From a virus: a DNA stretch of 30,648 nt. Of this stretch, positions 5,959 through 14,097 are shown one piece after another. A program made the position numbers and the translations under genes. The DNA lies in IMG/VR virus record IMGVR_UViG_3300038436_000184, positions 1-30,648 of that record; one strand, given 5' to 3'. Positions within the stretch are counted from its first letter, which is position 1, and each line of letters starts with the position of its first letter. Under the pieces are notes generated by a model. The model saw only the letters and a list, made by a program, of their open reading frames with translations, ran no database searches and was not told the origin of the DNA.

Positions 5959-6888
5959 TTATAACGAGAACACGAACAGGTTGACCTTCTTCGAGGCTAA
6001 CGCCGCTCTGGCCGCGCCGGTAGTCGCGTACACTGTTACCTTACCGGCCTCGCAGATGACATCCGAGATCGCTTTGTTCGAACCCGGGTCTTCCGCGAAC
6101 GTCGCGAACACGACACCGTCGGCGGTCATATCCGCCACCGCGATTTCTCCCGACGCGTCGGTCGTTTCCTGAGCGATCAGTACCGCGCAGGTGACGATCC
6201 GTTTACCTCCGGCCTTCGGTATCCCGGCGCCTTTTGCCTGCAGGTCGAGGTCGACATCCGCGCCCGCGCCTTCGGCGTAAACTTTTCCGCCGTACACATC
6301 GACCGATTCGGTCCCTTTCGGTTTCAACGCGAGCGGGATATTGGCGTCGGTACCCTTCGCCTCCATGATGTTATCGTTGAGTTCCATCGCCTGCGCGACA
6401 ACAGCGGGATCGTCGGTCTGGATCGCGTCGCCCGCGGTAGTAGGACGAACCGCTAAATCGACGGCGTCGCGGCTCATATCGCCGGATATCGTCTGAGGTC
6501 CGGTTACCACGGGATCAATCAGCCAGCTCACGCCTACCACGACGTCGATAATTTCACCGGCGATGATACCGTTTCCGACCGTTTTCGACAGCGCGGAAGA
6601 ACCGGAAAAATACACCATGTTCCCGATATCTGTCTGCGCGGCGGCGGCTGTCGGGTACTCGAACGGTTTACCGGCCTCGAGCTCGACATGCGAGTCTTCG
6701 CCCGTAGCTCCGGCGTTGTGCTTCGCGATACCCGCGAACCGGTATCCGGCCACATTGTCGCCCTTGCGGGTGTAACCGTCGGTATCGAAACAGGCGATTT
6801 CGTCGGTATCGATACTCTGGTCGGTTGCCATTATTCCCTGGCGTATTTTCGATACGCCGTTCTCACGGTACCGTAAAATCTGCGCCAT
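5959..6888 (-). CDS. Putative capsid decoration protein (DUF2190-like N-terminus)
   Basis: A 309-residue protein between protease/scaffold and capsid genes. Residues ~1-125 (MAQILRYRENGVSKIRQG, then GDNVAGYRFAGIAKHNAG and a TDIGNMVYF segment) resemble DUF2190-type decoration proteins, small beta-rich proteins that stabilise the expanded shell. Residues ~130-309 are an additional repetitive beta-rich region (LALKPKGTESVDVYGGKVYA, DLDLQAKGAGIPKAGGKR) that could be an outward display domain. The longer-than-usual C-terminal part is notable. The ATG overlaps the protease stop as TAATG, after AAGGAGGT. Confidence 0.55.
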   Translation of the reverse strand: MAQILRYRENGVSKIRQGIMATDQSIDTDEIACFDTDGYTRKGDNVAGYRFAGIAKHNAGATGEDSHVELEAGKPFEYPTAAAAQTDIGNMVYFSGSSALSKTVGNGIIAGEIIDVVVGVSWLIDPVVTGPQTISGDMSRDAVDLAVRPTTAGDAIQTDDPAVVAQAMELNDNIMEAKGTDANIPLALKPKGTESVDVYGGKVYAEGAGADVDLDLQAKGAGIPKAGGKRIVTCAVLIAQETTDASGEIAVADMTADGVVFATFAEDPGSNKAISDVICEAGKVTVYATTGAARAALASKKVNLFVFSL

Positions 6889-7322
6889 TACTTACCTCCT
6901 TCGACCGGGGACGAGGGATGGTCGAGAGCGGAGACGGTCTCTTCTTCCTCGGAGAAATCCGCCGGTTCCCCGGGTTTCGCGTTCTTCTTCGTGAACTTTG
7001 GCTCGCCGCTTAAATTCACGACGGAATTCTCCGGGATCATTTCGGCGAAATCCGCGAGCATTTCGTCGACATCCTTCTCGGAAAAGTCGGCGGTCGCCTG
7101 ACGTTCGAGTGTGATGTTCCGCAACATCATTTTAACCCAATCGTCTTTTTTCGCGGATGAGAGACGACCTTTCCCGATCATTTCGCTTTCGGCGAAACTC
7201 GCGATTTTACCGGCGAGAGCGGCGGCATCCTGTTCCGCGATCCGGTCTTTCAGCCCGGTATTCTCGGTTTGAAGGGCAGCCTTATCGCTTTCGAGTTTCG
7301 CGATTTTTTCAGCATCAGTCAT
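6888..7322 (-). CDS. Scaffold protein from an internal start (Mu Z-like)
   Basis: Within the protease gene, a perfect AAGGAGG lies 8 bases before an in-frame ATG (7320-7322). The 144-residue product starts MTDAEKIAKLESDKAALQ, a coiled-coil helix typical of scaffolds. It shares its stop and C-terminus with the protease. Mu makes its Z scaffold by the same internal initiation, so this is the expected design. Confidence 0.7.
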   Translation of the reverse strand: MTDAEKIAKLESDKAALQTENTGLKDRIAEQDAAALAGKIASFAESEMIGKGRLSSAKKDDWVKMMLRNITLERQATADFSEKDVDEMLADFAEMIPENSVVNLSGEPKFTKKNAKPGEPADFSEEEETVSALDHPSSPVEGGK

Positions 7323-8000
7323 GGTATTATCCTCCTTAATCTTATCTTCATCTTGTACTGCGTCAGGTTCCGGGTCGCTGAACGACACTGACGGTTCGCG
7401 GGGAATGAATTCCCGTTTCAGGAATTCGAGGTCGTAATCATTAATCAGGAACTGTCCTTTTTCCGCGCCCTCCTTTTCGATCAGATAATCCCGCAGACGG
7501 CGGAACATATCTCCGACAGTCCACAGACGCGACTGCACCGGATCGAGTTCCGAGAACTCGGCTGTCAGCTCGTCCTCGAAATCCGCGCACTCGGCGTTCT
7601 CCGAGAAATTTACCGCCGCCAGTCCCTTGATCGCGGGAGCCTGAGCGCCGAGAAGTCCCACATGCCGGAGATACCATTTCCCCGGAGCGGGTGAATTCTG
7701 GATATCCGGCGTGTAGAGCGATGCGGATACTTTCTTGTACATACCTTTCCGCACCTGATCCTCGACCTCCGGGACGATATCATCTAATACGCCGAACAGC
7801 TTTTTCCCCGTGACTTCCAGTTTGCCGAACCAGCCGAATGCCGGATCGGCCGTTTTCGGGTGACCGTAAACCAGCGGGGCTTCGAACACTTTTGGATCGT
7901 ACTCCGCGAGTTCAGCGAGAACGTCGTCCGTAATCTCGTATTCCTTCCCGTTCATAGCAGTAAACTTTCCAGTCTTAAGAATTTCTATTCTCTTGGACAT
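6888..8000 (-). CDS. Head maturation protease / scaffold, Mu I family
   Basis: A 370-residue protein matching the Mu I protease family: KFTAMNGKEYEITDDVLAEL, EAPLVYGHPKTADPAFGWFGKL, KKVSASLYTP and LRHVGLLGAQAPAIKGL are characteristic. It cleaves the scaffold and itself during head maturation. The C-terminal half is acidic and helical (scaffold-like). An internal ATG at 7320-7322 preceded by TAAGGAGGATAATACC can produce the scaffold alone, as in Mu I/Z. GGGAGG precedes the full-length start. Confidence 0.88.
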   Translation of the reverse strand: MSKRIEILKTGKFTAMNGKEYEITDDVLAELAEYDPKVFEAPLVYGHPKTADPAFGWFGKLEVTGKKLFGVLDDIVPEVEDQVRKGMYKKVSASLYTPDIQNSPAPGKWYLRHVGLLGAQAPAIKGLAAVNFSENAECADFEDELTAEFSELDPVQSRLWTVGDMFRRLRDYLIEKEGAEKGQFLINDYDLEFLKREFIPREPSVSFSDPEPDAVQDEDKIKEDNTMTDAEKIAKLESDKAALQTENTGLKDRIAEQDAAALAGKIASFAESEMIGKGRLSSAKKDDWVKMMLRNITLERQATADFSEKDVDEMLADFAEMIPENSVVNLSGEPKFTKKNAKPGEPADFSEEEETVSALDHPSSPVEGGK

Positions 8001-8092
8001 TTATAAAACCTCCCTTCGGACGCCGAGTCATGGTATCAAGGCGTTCCTTTTCACTTTTTTTTTATTTCTTCACCTTTCCTATTGACTTTCCG

Positions 8093-8240
8093 ATAGTCTT
8101 GTAGTAGACTATTTGTAGAGCGATTAAGCGATTCGTTTTTCGGGAGAAGGGCCTTGTACCCCGATGATCCCCGGAATTGGCGGGTGGAGACAGGCTCCCC
8201 ATGACTGCCCTCAACGATAAACTTAACCGCTCTTTTTATT
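8093..8240 (-). ncRNA. Candidate structured RNA element between portal-F and protease genes
   Basis: A 12-bp closing helix pairs 8115-8126 with about 8221-8232 (AGAGCG...CGCTCT plus TTAAG/CTTAA). The single imperfect pair is G-U on the minus strand and A-C on the plus strand. Inside lie a UCGUU/AACGA stem and two short GC hairpins, giving a branched shape. An ATAGTCT/AGACTAT hairpin follows at about 8093-8112. The stop codon of the portal-F gene lies in the closing helix. I do not recognise the class. A plus-strand TTGACT-17-TAGACT (8082-8110) is an alternative reading as a promoter for a plus-strand RNA. Confidence 0.45.
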
Positions 8241-11087
8241 TATCTTGTCCATCGCTCCTTTCTTGAAAATCAAATATCCCATCCTGTCGTTATCGATACT
8301 TTTGTTAGGGTAAATTGTCTTCACCGCCGGAATACCTTTGTACTGGTGCACAATGACTTCAACCTGTTTCCCGTTGATCATTTTCATGTATTCGTAGCTT
8401 AAGACCGTCTTCTTCTCCTTCGCGATAAACTGGATATTCATCCAGATTTCGTCCGGGTCATCTAAAATGTTCTCCAATCCGTCGAGCAGTCCCAGACGGT
8501 TCTTATCCTTTTCAATATGGCTGACGAACTCTTTAGGATCAAGGTATACAGGCTTTCCGAGCGCGTTCTCAAAATACGATTTCACCGCAAGTTTCTCCGC
8601 GAGCATTTTTTCACCTGAATTCGCGTCGTACTTTCCAAGTTTCATTTCCGATTCGTAACCTGAGTCCGCGAACTTTTTCAAACCCTTCGCATGCCAGTTC
8701 TCCGTTTCCAAAGGTATCCGCTTAGGTTCGCTTTCCGGTCTGAGTTCTTTCAGCGCTTTCAGCTTCTCCTGTATCCACGCGTCCGATTTCACTTCCGCCG
8801 GGTTGTGATCGAAACCTTCGTCCGGCATCAGGGGCTTCGACGGATCGATATTGCCCGGTACGATCCCCATCTCGGTCAACGTGTCGAGGCGTTCGGCATA
8901 GGACGGTATCCCCGTTCCGAGATTATCCGGGTCGAACCCGAGAGCTTTCACCTGCGACTTTGTCAACGCCCGCACGAAGCACCGGCACCGGAACCCGTTA
9001 GGCGGATACCAAGTCTGCCAGAATACGTCGTCGTGCCTGCGGATCACGCCGTGCATCGCCGCGTGTCCCGGACGGACTCTGTCGTCGCCGACCGTGAACA
9101 ATCCCCAGTACGGCAGAAAGTCCGCGACCTTTTTCATCTGCTCGTAACGCCCGACCGAGTAGGCGGTCTGCAGGTTCTGCAGGTAGGTCAACCGCAGGTT
9201 GTTCTTCGCGAGGATCGCCGGGTCTATTCCGGCTTTGAATTCCTCGTAAGTCTGGCCTTCGGAAAGCGCGACGGAAAGCCGGTCGAGGATTCCCTGCGCG
9301 GTTTCCGCAGACGAAATCCCGCTGACGGCGAACGCGTAGTTCTTCTGTTCCGCAGACAGCAACGCGAAATCGTCAGCAGACATCGCGATCTTGGAAGTCA
9401 TGAACTTCTTCGCGCCGGAGTATTCCATCATCCCGGAGAAACCTGCCCCGAGCGGAGCCGAGGGGTCGGCGAAATCCGCCGTGTTATACCCCGTCACCTG
9501 CCAGCGTCCCAGCGCGTTCATCGTAATGAGCGACCGCGCGAGAAAATCTGACGCCCCGCTGTCATTCTGAGCCTGCCGAAGAATGTCCTTTGTCGTATTA
9601 CCGACCCCCACGATGGGGGAAGTGCCGTCGATGCCATGGATGGCATGAAGACGGCCGGTTTTTACTATTTTTTCCGCCGCTTCGTCGAAATTCGACGAGC
9701 TTTCGATTGCTTCTTTCAGTCCGTTTACGAAACCGTCGAAGTACCCGTAATAATCTTCAAATCCCTTTTCCGCGAGGTCTTCGGCTTCCTGTGCATCGCG
9801 TTCCGCCTCAGCCTCCAGTTCCTGAAATAATGTCAGATTATCCTGTTTACCGGGCTTTTTTTTTTCGGCTCCTACCTGACTTCCTTCGGCGAAGCTCGCT
9901 GTTTTTTCTACCGGCGGAACTACGGATCGTTTGAGTACATCACCCTTCACAAACCCGTATTCGCGCTGGAGATACTCCTCGGACAGATCGTATCCCATCT
10001 GGTATATTTTCAGGTCGCGTTCCGCGCGCTCCGTCTGGACATTAGCTTCCTCGAAAAATTCGAAGACCGGATAATTCCCGACTTGGAAATTCAGGTCTAC
10101 CAAACGCCGGATCAGGCTGTTCATCGTTCCCGAGATCAGGCGTTTATCGCTTTCCTGAATATCCCCCCTGACGGTCTCGGCCATGTTTTCATTGCCGAGT
10201 TTTCCCGGTGTGGAGTCCGCGGTCGCGGAATGTCCGGTGAGAGTTTTCGAGATTGACGCATCCGCCCAATTCACCAGTTCGATAAACATATCCGAGGACG
10301 CTTTTTTATCGACCCCGAGAGTTTCCGGTTTTTCTTCGCCCTCGAACACTCCCGCGCCGGAAGACTGGATTTCGTACAGCATATCGAGCAACTGCCCGCG
10401 TTCGGTATCGCTGAGCGATCTCTGCGAACGGATAATAAGCGGGTCGGTACCGAATTTTTCGATGAACGCGATCCAGAATTTCAAATCGCCCTTTTTAAAA
10501 TGTACCGGCCAGAAACAGCGGGCGAGTTCGCCTTCGCCGTAAGGGTTTCGGTAGCTCGCGCGGTACTGTACCAGTTCGACCTCCCGGTTTAATCCCGTTG
10601 TCACGACAAGATCGCCGTCGGTCGGATTGTTTTCCGATAAGAAACGGAGCCGGTTTTGATTATCGAAGATAAAATTCTCGGCTGGCCGTCCTTCTATAAT
10701 CCCGTAAACAATCCGTTCGCCGTCGCGGGCGAGCACGGTTTCGATGGGAGAATACCCCATCCACACCGCTTCGAGGATGTCGCGGTATAATCTTTCTATA
10801 TTGAGCGCGTTCCATTGCTCGGTAATAAAGTCCATCGCGCGGCGGTCTGCGCCCCGGTTGTTTTTAGCGGGGACGATCCGGTATTCGCACGACATCACCC
10901 CGGCCTCGCGGGACACGATACAGGAATTGACCTGGCTGTCATACGCGAGCTCGCGGAACAGCGATACGTCGGCGCCCTTCGACTCGAGGATTTTATCCGG
11001 GTTCGGGAGCTGGGCGGTCAATTTTAGGAAACCCTGCCAGCTCCTGTCGCGGGTGTAAAGGGATGTAAATTTGTTTTTATCCGCCAT
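8223..11087 (-). CDS. Portal (DUF935, gp29) fused to F-type head protein (gp30) and a PBECR-like nuclease tail
   Basis: A 954-residue fusion; in Mu, portal and F are separate genes. Residues ~1-430 are a DUF935 portal (RDRSWQGFLKL, EYRIVPAKNNR, WMGYSPIETVL, PVHFKKGDLKFW, TSTTL-like SISKTLTGHSAT). A charged linker follows, then repeats R8 and D1 (about residues 476-509, including KDILRQAQND). The middle is an SPP1 gp7/F-type minor head domain ending with the GDDRVRPGHAAMHGVI and PPNGFRCRCFVRAL blocks. The last ~150 residues (ILDDPDEIWMN) resemble phage-encoded PBECR-type nuclease domains. ATG at 11085-11087 follows GAGGAA. A longer TTG start is less likely. Confidence 0.8.
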   Translation of the reverse strand: MADKNKFTSLYTRDRSWQGFLKLTAQLPNPDKILESKGADVSLFRELAYDSQVNSCIVSREAGVMSCEYRIVPAKNNRGADRRAMDFITEQWNALNIERLYRDILEAVWMGYSPIETVLARDGERIVYGIIEGRPAENFIFDNQNRLRFLSENNPTDGDLVVTTGLNREVELVQYRASYRNPYGEGELARCFWPVHFKKGDLKFWIAFIEKFGTDPLIIRSQRSLSDTERGQLLDMLYEIQSSGAGVFEGEEKPETLGVDKKASSDMFIELVNWADASISKTLTGHSATADSTPGKLGNENMAETVRGDIQESDKRLISGTMNSLIRRLVDLNFQVGNYPVFEFFEEANVQTERAERDLKIYQMGYDLSEEYLQREYGFVKGDVLKRSVVPPVEKTASFAEGSQVGAEKKKPGKQDNLTLFQELEAEAERDAQEAEDLAEKGFEDYYGYFDGFVNGLKEAIESSSNFDEAAEKIVKTGRLHAIHGIDGTSPIVGVGNTTKDILRQAQNDSGASDFLARSLITMNALGRWQVTGYNTADFADPSAPLGAGFSGMMEYSGAKKFMTSKIAMSADDFALLSAEQKNYAFAVSGISSAETAQGILDRLSVALSEGQTYEEFKAGIDPAILAKNNLRLTYLQNLQTAYSVGRYEQMKKVADFLPYWGLFTVGDDRVRPGHAAMHGVIRRHDDVFWQTWYPPNGFRCRCFVRALTKSQVKALGFDPDNLGTGIPSYAERLDTLTEMGIVPGNIDPSKPLMPDEGFDHNPAEVKSDAWIQEKLKALKELRPESEPKRIPLETENWHAKGLKKFADSGYESEMKLGKYDANSGEKMLAEKLAVKSYFENALGKPVYLDPKEFVSHIEKDKNRLGLLDGLENILDDPDEIWMNIQFIAKEKKTVLSYEYMKMINGKQVEVIVHQYKGIPAVKTIYPNKSIDNDRMGYLIFKKGAMDKINKKSG
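9448..9463. repeat. REP-like repeat, family B, inside portal-F
   Basis: Contains CCGAGCGGAGCCGAGG, read in-frame as part of a SAPLGAGF segment. The same sequence and frame recur at 17834-17849 (SAPLGN) in the radical SAM gene. Confidence 0.6.
9561..9590. repeat. REP-like repeat, family D (inside portal-F)
   Basis: Contains GTCATTCTGAGCCTGCC followed by GAAGAATG, the widespread CATTCTGAG...GAAGAATG palindrome. It reads in-frame as DILRQAQND. A relative lies at 19623-19649. Confidence 0.7.
9602..9655. repeat. Bipartite palindromic element R8 (inside portal-F)
   Basis: Hairpin 1 pairs CCCCCA 9605-9610 with TGGGGG 9614-9619. Hairpin 2 pairs GCCGTC 9624-9629 with GACGGC 9650-9655, with inner ATGCCAT/ATGGCAT. 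It is read in-frame (GTSPIVGVG) in the portal-F linker. Confidence 0.88.
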
Positions 11088-11135
11088 TTTTCCGGTTCCT
11101 CGTGTTTTCCGTTTTGTATTTTTCGCGGTATTCAA

Positions 11136-11444
11136 TTATTCGTGTCGTAATTCTTTATCCTATCGTTAGTTAAACTATATTTAAACCGCTTTTAAAGGCT
11201 CTTAAATTACTACCGCATATCTTTATCCTGTATAGCTTTTATCATCATAATGTGTTATCTGTATATACTGTAATTATTTATATGCGTTTTTCAGCACATT
11301 TCTGTTTAACGCCGTTTAATTCGTCTTCGAGATTTTTATTTCGTACTTTCTACCATTCCTGCCTTTAAATAACGCCTTGTTTTCCTGATTATTTACCATA
11401 TCTCTTTATCCTTCAATGATATACGCCGTCTTGTTTTGCGGGGC
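11136..11444. other. AT-rich gap between terminase and portal genes
   Basis: About 300 bp, far more AT-rich than the flanking genes. The 9-mer TCTTTATCC (minus: GGATAAAGA) occurs exactly three times, at 11152-11160, 11220-11228 and 11403-11411. It holds one possible 27-codon frame (11316-11399) and no bipartite element. It may be a regulatory or untranslated leader region for the head genes, or the remnant of a lost gene. Confidence 0.5.
11316..11399 (-). CDS. Possible 27-residue basic peptide
   Basis: ATG at 11397-11399 opens a frame ending TAA at 11316-11318 (MVNNQENKALFKGRNGRKYE...). It follows AAGGATAAAGAGAT, a weak ribosome site. The composition is plausible for a small basic peptide, but the AT-rich context makes chance likely. 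Confidence 0.25.
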   Translation of the reverse strand: MVNNQENKALFKGRNGRKYEIKISKTN

Positions 11445-13022
11445 TTAAAAACGGCCCTTTTTTGTGTCGAAATCCGCGTGCTCCGGCCCGTCATATCCCC
11501 GGAGCATCTTCCGGCTTTCCCGGCATTTTCCCTGAGTGAAATGAGGCTTCACATTACCAGTATCCAAAAGAGAATTCGCACCCGCAAGCGCGTCAGGTCC
11601 GTCGTCATGCTCTGCCTTCGGAAAAAAGAGTATCTGTTCGATCAGAAGGGGAGAGTCATCCCCATTATCTCGCGCGAAAAGCATCTTGCCGCGCTCTATC
11701 CATGGGGACAAACTTTCAATTCTATCCGTTTTTGCGTTCAAGTTGTCGACCAGTTTCAGCGGAAGAATTTCACCCATCTCCTTCGCGAGGTGATCGTATA
11801 CGTCTTCGAGCAGGCTCTGAAACCCATTGGCTTCAACACCGATCCGCGTCATATGAAAACCTCTATATATAAGCGAACGGTGCATCCGATACGTCGCACG
11901 GAGCAGTTGATCTATCGATCCTTTCTTGATCCAGACATCGACGACATACCGTTTCAACGTTTCGAGATCGACCGCGATTGCGACAAGCGCCTTATAATCG
12001 TTATGTGCTTGGTTTCGCGCAGACGGGTCAACCCACATCGCGACCCGCATTTTACGCGGATCAATCTCGTCCGGGTGGTAGTAACGTATCCACTCTTCAC
12101 GGAAAACCGCGTCATCTTCGTCGAGCGGATTATTTTGGTACTCCTTTTCGAACGCCCGCGACCCGATTGTTTCCCGGATCGCTTCGAGTTTAGCAAGGGG
12201 CCAGTACGACGGCCATAGACTTACGTCTTCGCCTTTATTATTTTTCATTACCGCGCGGTAAACCTTGCGGTTCCAATTCCGGTACGGCTCTTTTTCTTCA
12301 TCCGAGTAAAGCGCTATCGCGAGCGCGGACTTTCTCCGCATCACGGTCCCAATCCAGATCAGCGTGGCGTAGCTGTTCCGCAGGGACGGGTAAATTCCCT
12401 CTTTGATAATCTCGAGGAGTTCCGCGACAATTCGCGGTGACTGCGTTTCTTTATCTTTTTCAAGGTCGTCGAGAATAATCAAGTCTGGGCGGTGGTTGCG
12501 TTCGCGGAATCCGCGAATACCCTGATGCCACGACCTGCTGAATACACGCACCCCGTTCGCGCGGAAATCGTTCTTCTCCGCCTCGGACACCAGTTTTCCG
12601 AAATCCTGTTCAATTCGGCGGTTGTGCCGGAACTCCACGAGAACGAAGTTCACAAGGTCACTGGCGAGGTCGTCGTTCGCCGAAACCACCACGATAAAGT
12701 GGCGCTTCTTAAAACATATCGACCAGAGAACGTAAGCAAAACTGACTACTGTCGATTTAGCGAACCCCCGGGGAGCCGCGCGAACTATTGGTACTGCGGT
12801 TTCCGTTCTGCGCTCCATTTCCTCGACAAGTTCCCGGTGAAACGGTGCGCTCTCGCTATCCGCGTAATGCGGAAGATAAAGTTTCATAAACTCGAACATA
12901 TCGGTTTTCGATTTCGCGACCCGTTCCGGTTTTTCTTCCGGCGGCAGGGGCTGGACATCCTCACCCAGTATCTGGATAATTTCTTCGAGTTCTTTTTTTA
13001 CGATTGCCCTTGTCACCGGCAT
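11445..13022 (-). CDS. Terminase large subunit (Mu gp28-like)
   Basis: The 525-residue packaging motor that translocates DNA into the prohead and cuts at headful. The ATPase has a Walker A variant APRGFAKST (residues 83-91) and Walker B LIILDDLE (181-188), followed by a coupling segment LIWIGTVMRRKSAL. The nuclease domain begins around AMWVDPSARNQAHNDY (D332) with a late GPDALAGANSLL. Length and order fit Mu-like large terminases. AAAGGAG precedes the ATG, four bases after the small subunit stop. The AT-rich gap follows downstream. Confidence 0.9.
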   Translation of the reverse strand: MPVTRAIVKKELEEIIQILGEDVQPLPPEEKPERVAKSKTDMFEFMKLYLPHYADSESAPFHRELVEEMERRTETAVPIVRAAPRGFAKSTVVSFAYVLWSICFKKRHFIVVVSANDDLASDLVNFVLVEFRHNRRIEQDFGKLVSEAEKNDFRANGVRVFSRSWHQGIRGFRERNHRPDLIILDDLEKDKETQSPRIVAELLEIIKEGIYPSLRNSYATLIWIGTVMRRKSALAIALYSDEEKEPYRNWNRKVYRAVMKNNKGEDVSLWPSYWPLAKLEAIRETIGSRAFEKEYQNNPLDEDDAVFREEWIRYYHPDEIDPRKMRVAMWVDPSARNQAHNDYKALVAIAVDLETLKRYVVDVWIKKGSIDQLLRATYRMHRSLIYRGFHMTRIGVEANGFQSLLEDVYDHLAKEMGEILPLKLVDNLNAKTDRIESLSPWIERGKMLFARDNGDDSPLLIEQILFFPKAEHDDGPDALAGANSLLDTGNVKPHFTQGKCRESRKMLRGYDGPEHADFDTKKGRF

Positions 13023-13025
13023 CGT

Positions 13026-13457
13026 TTAACGCTCCTTTTCAAGCTGGGTGAAAAAGTCGCGGATTATAGCCGCTACAATTTCGCTTTTCTCGCTGAAACG
13101 TTCTTTCACAAATTGCGCGAAACGCTTCATCACGGCAAGCGCCATTCCCAACATATCCCGTTCTTTTTCCAGCCCGCGCAGGCTCTTGATCAGCTTCGTC
13201 AACGTATCCGCGCTTTCGGCGGTAACCGCGCCTTCTTCCATCTTGTTTATAAAATCGATGATTTTCCGTTCGAGGATTTCGACTCCGCCCGATCCTTCGA
13301 GACGGTAGCGGCGGCGTTTTTCCTCCCATTCGTTTTCCTGTTTCCAGATCGACAGGGAACGGATCGAAACGGGGATGATCTTCGAAATCTCTTCGAGAGT
13401 CTTTCCTTCGAGGTAGAGGTTCATCGCGTCCTGGTGATAGACTTCGTACTTCGCCAT
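13026..13457 (-). CDS. Terminase small subunit-like protein (DUF1804, Mu gp27-like)
   Basis: A 143-residue DNA-recognition partner of the terminase. An N-terminal helix-turn-helix (AMNLYLEGKTLEEISKIIPVS, then SIWKQENEWEEKR) matches the DUF1804 family of Mu-like phages. The rest is helical with charged coiled-coil stretches. It overlaps the preceding coiled-coil gene by one base and is followed directly by the large subunit. Confidence 0.8.
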   Translation of the reverse strand: MAKYEVYHQDAMNLYLEGKTLEEISKIIPVSIRSLSIWKQENEWEEKRRRYRLEGSGGVEILERKIIDFINKMEEGAVTAESADTLTKLIKSLRGLEKERDMLGMALAVMKRFAQFVKERFSEKSEIVAAIIRDFFTQLEKER

Positions 13458-13714
13458 CAGGCAATCTCCGCTTTGATTTTATCTATCTCGTCCACAAGCG
13501 CTTTCCGTTCTTCGAGTCTGTTTTTCATTTCGAGGATCGCTGAAACCGCGTAATCGATCTGAATCTCTCCGATGATCGATTCGATTGGGAGATACGGCTG
13601 GAGATACGTCGATACGTCTTTCCGGCACCGGTCGATAACGATATCGAGCTGTTTTAGCGACTCGTTTTTTTCGTCCAAGAGTCCGCGAAGGTATCGCTTT
13701 TGATCCTGATTCAT
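13457..13714 (-). CDS. Small coiled-coil protein (Mu gp26 position)
   Basis: An 85-residue highly charged protein. Almost the whole length is predicted helix (KRYLRGLLDEKNESLKQLDIV and later MKNRLEERKALVDEIDKIK). No domain recognised. Mu also encodes small coiled-coil proteins just before its terminase genes. Its stop overlaps the DUF1804 start. Confidence 0.55.
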   Translation of the reverse strand: MNQDQKRYLRGLLDEKNESLKQLDIVIDRCRKDVSTYLQPYLPIESIIGEIQIDYAVSAILEMKNRLEERKALVDEIDKIKAEIA

Positions 13715-13721
13715 CCGTACC

Positions 13722-14087
13722 TCACTTTGTTATCAGTTTTACGACAAGCGCGGTCAAACCGCTCGTGACCACCGCCGCGATAATCGCAATCCAAACTTGC
13801 GACGCGGCGTTTTTCTGTTTAATCGAATCGATCTCTTCCCCTTGTTCTTTTTGGGTTTTATCCAGACGGTCGATTTTTTCCAGAATATTCTGGCGGTGAG
13901 TGTAGCACTGCTCTTTCCCGTCACCGAAACCCTGTTTCATCATTGTCTCGATATTCTTAACCGAACCGGAAAGAAGCGTCAGATTTTTGATAAACTCGTT
14001 CTGTATCTTGTTCACCGTTTCGGTCAAACCGTTGACCTGCTTTTTCAGTTCATCGAACTGTTCTGCGGTGATTGATTTCGGCGGCAT
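13722..14087 (-). CDS. Coiled-coil protein with C-terminal membrane anchor
   Basis: A 121-residue protein with a long coiled coil (about residues 8-95) ending in one hydrophobic segment (AASQVWIAIIAAVVTSGLTAL) and a short basic tail. This topology resembles XhlA/hemolysin-type lysis accessory proteins and DUF2730-like proteins encoded near Mu terminase genes. ATG at 14085-14087 follows TTAAGGAG, preferred over a TTG one codon upstream. It lies between the lysis genes and terminase genes, so a lysis accessory role is possible. Confidence 0.55.
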   Translation of the reverse strand: MPPKSITAEQFDELKKQVNGLTETVNKIQNEFIKNLTLLSGSVKNIETMMKQGFGDGKEQCYTHRQNILEKIDRLDKTQKEQGEEIDSIKQKNAASQVWIAIIAAVVTSGLTALVVKLITK

Positions 14088-14097
14088 CAATTTCTCC

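Noticed and set aside
8082-8240. 6S RNA assignment of the structured element
   Set aside because: The closing helix is suggestive, but length, the branched interior and the minus-strand G-U evidence do not fit a clear 6S match.
8691-9551. A 286-codon plus-strand frame opposite portal-F
   Set aside because: Arginine-rich shadow of a well-recognised gene, with no ribosome site.
12492-13553. A 353-codon plus-strand frame opposite the terminase
   Set aside because: Covers both terminase genes in antisense; no recognisable domain and no upstream signal.
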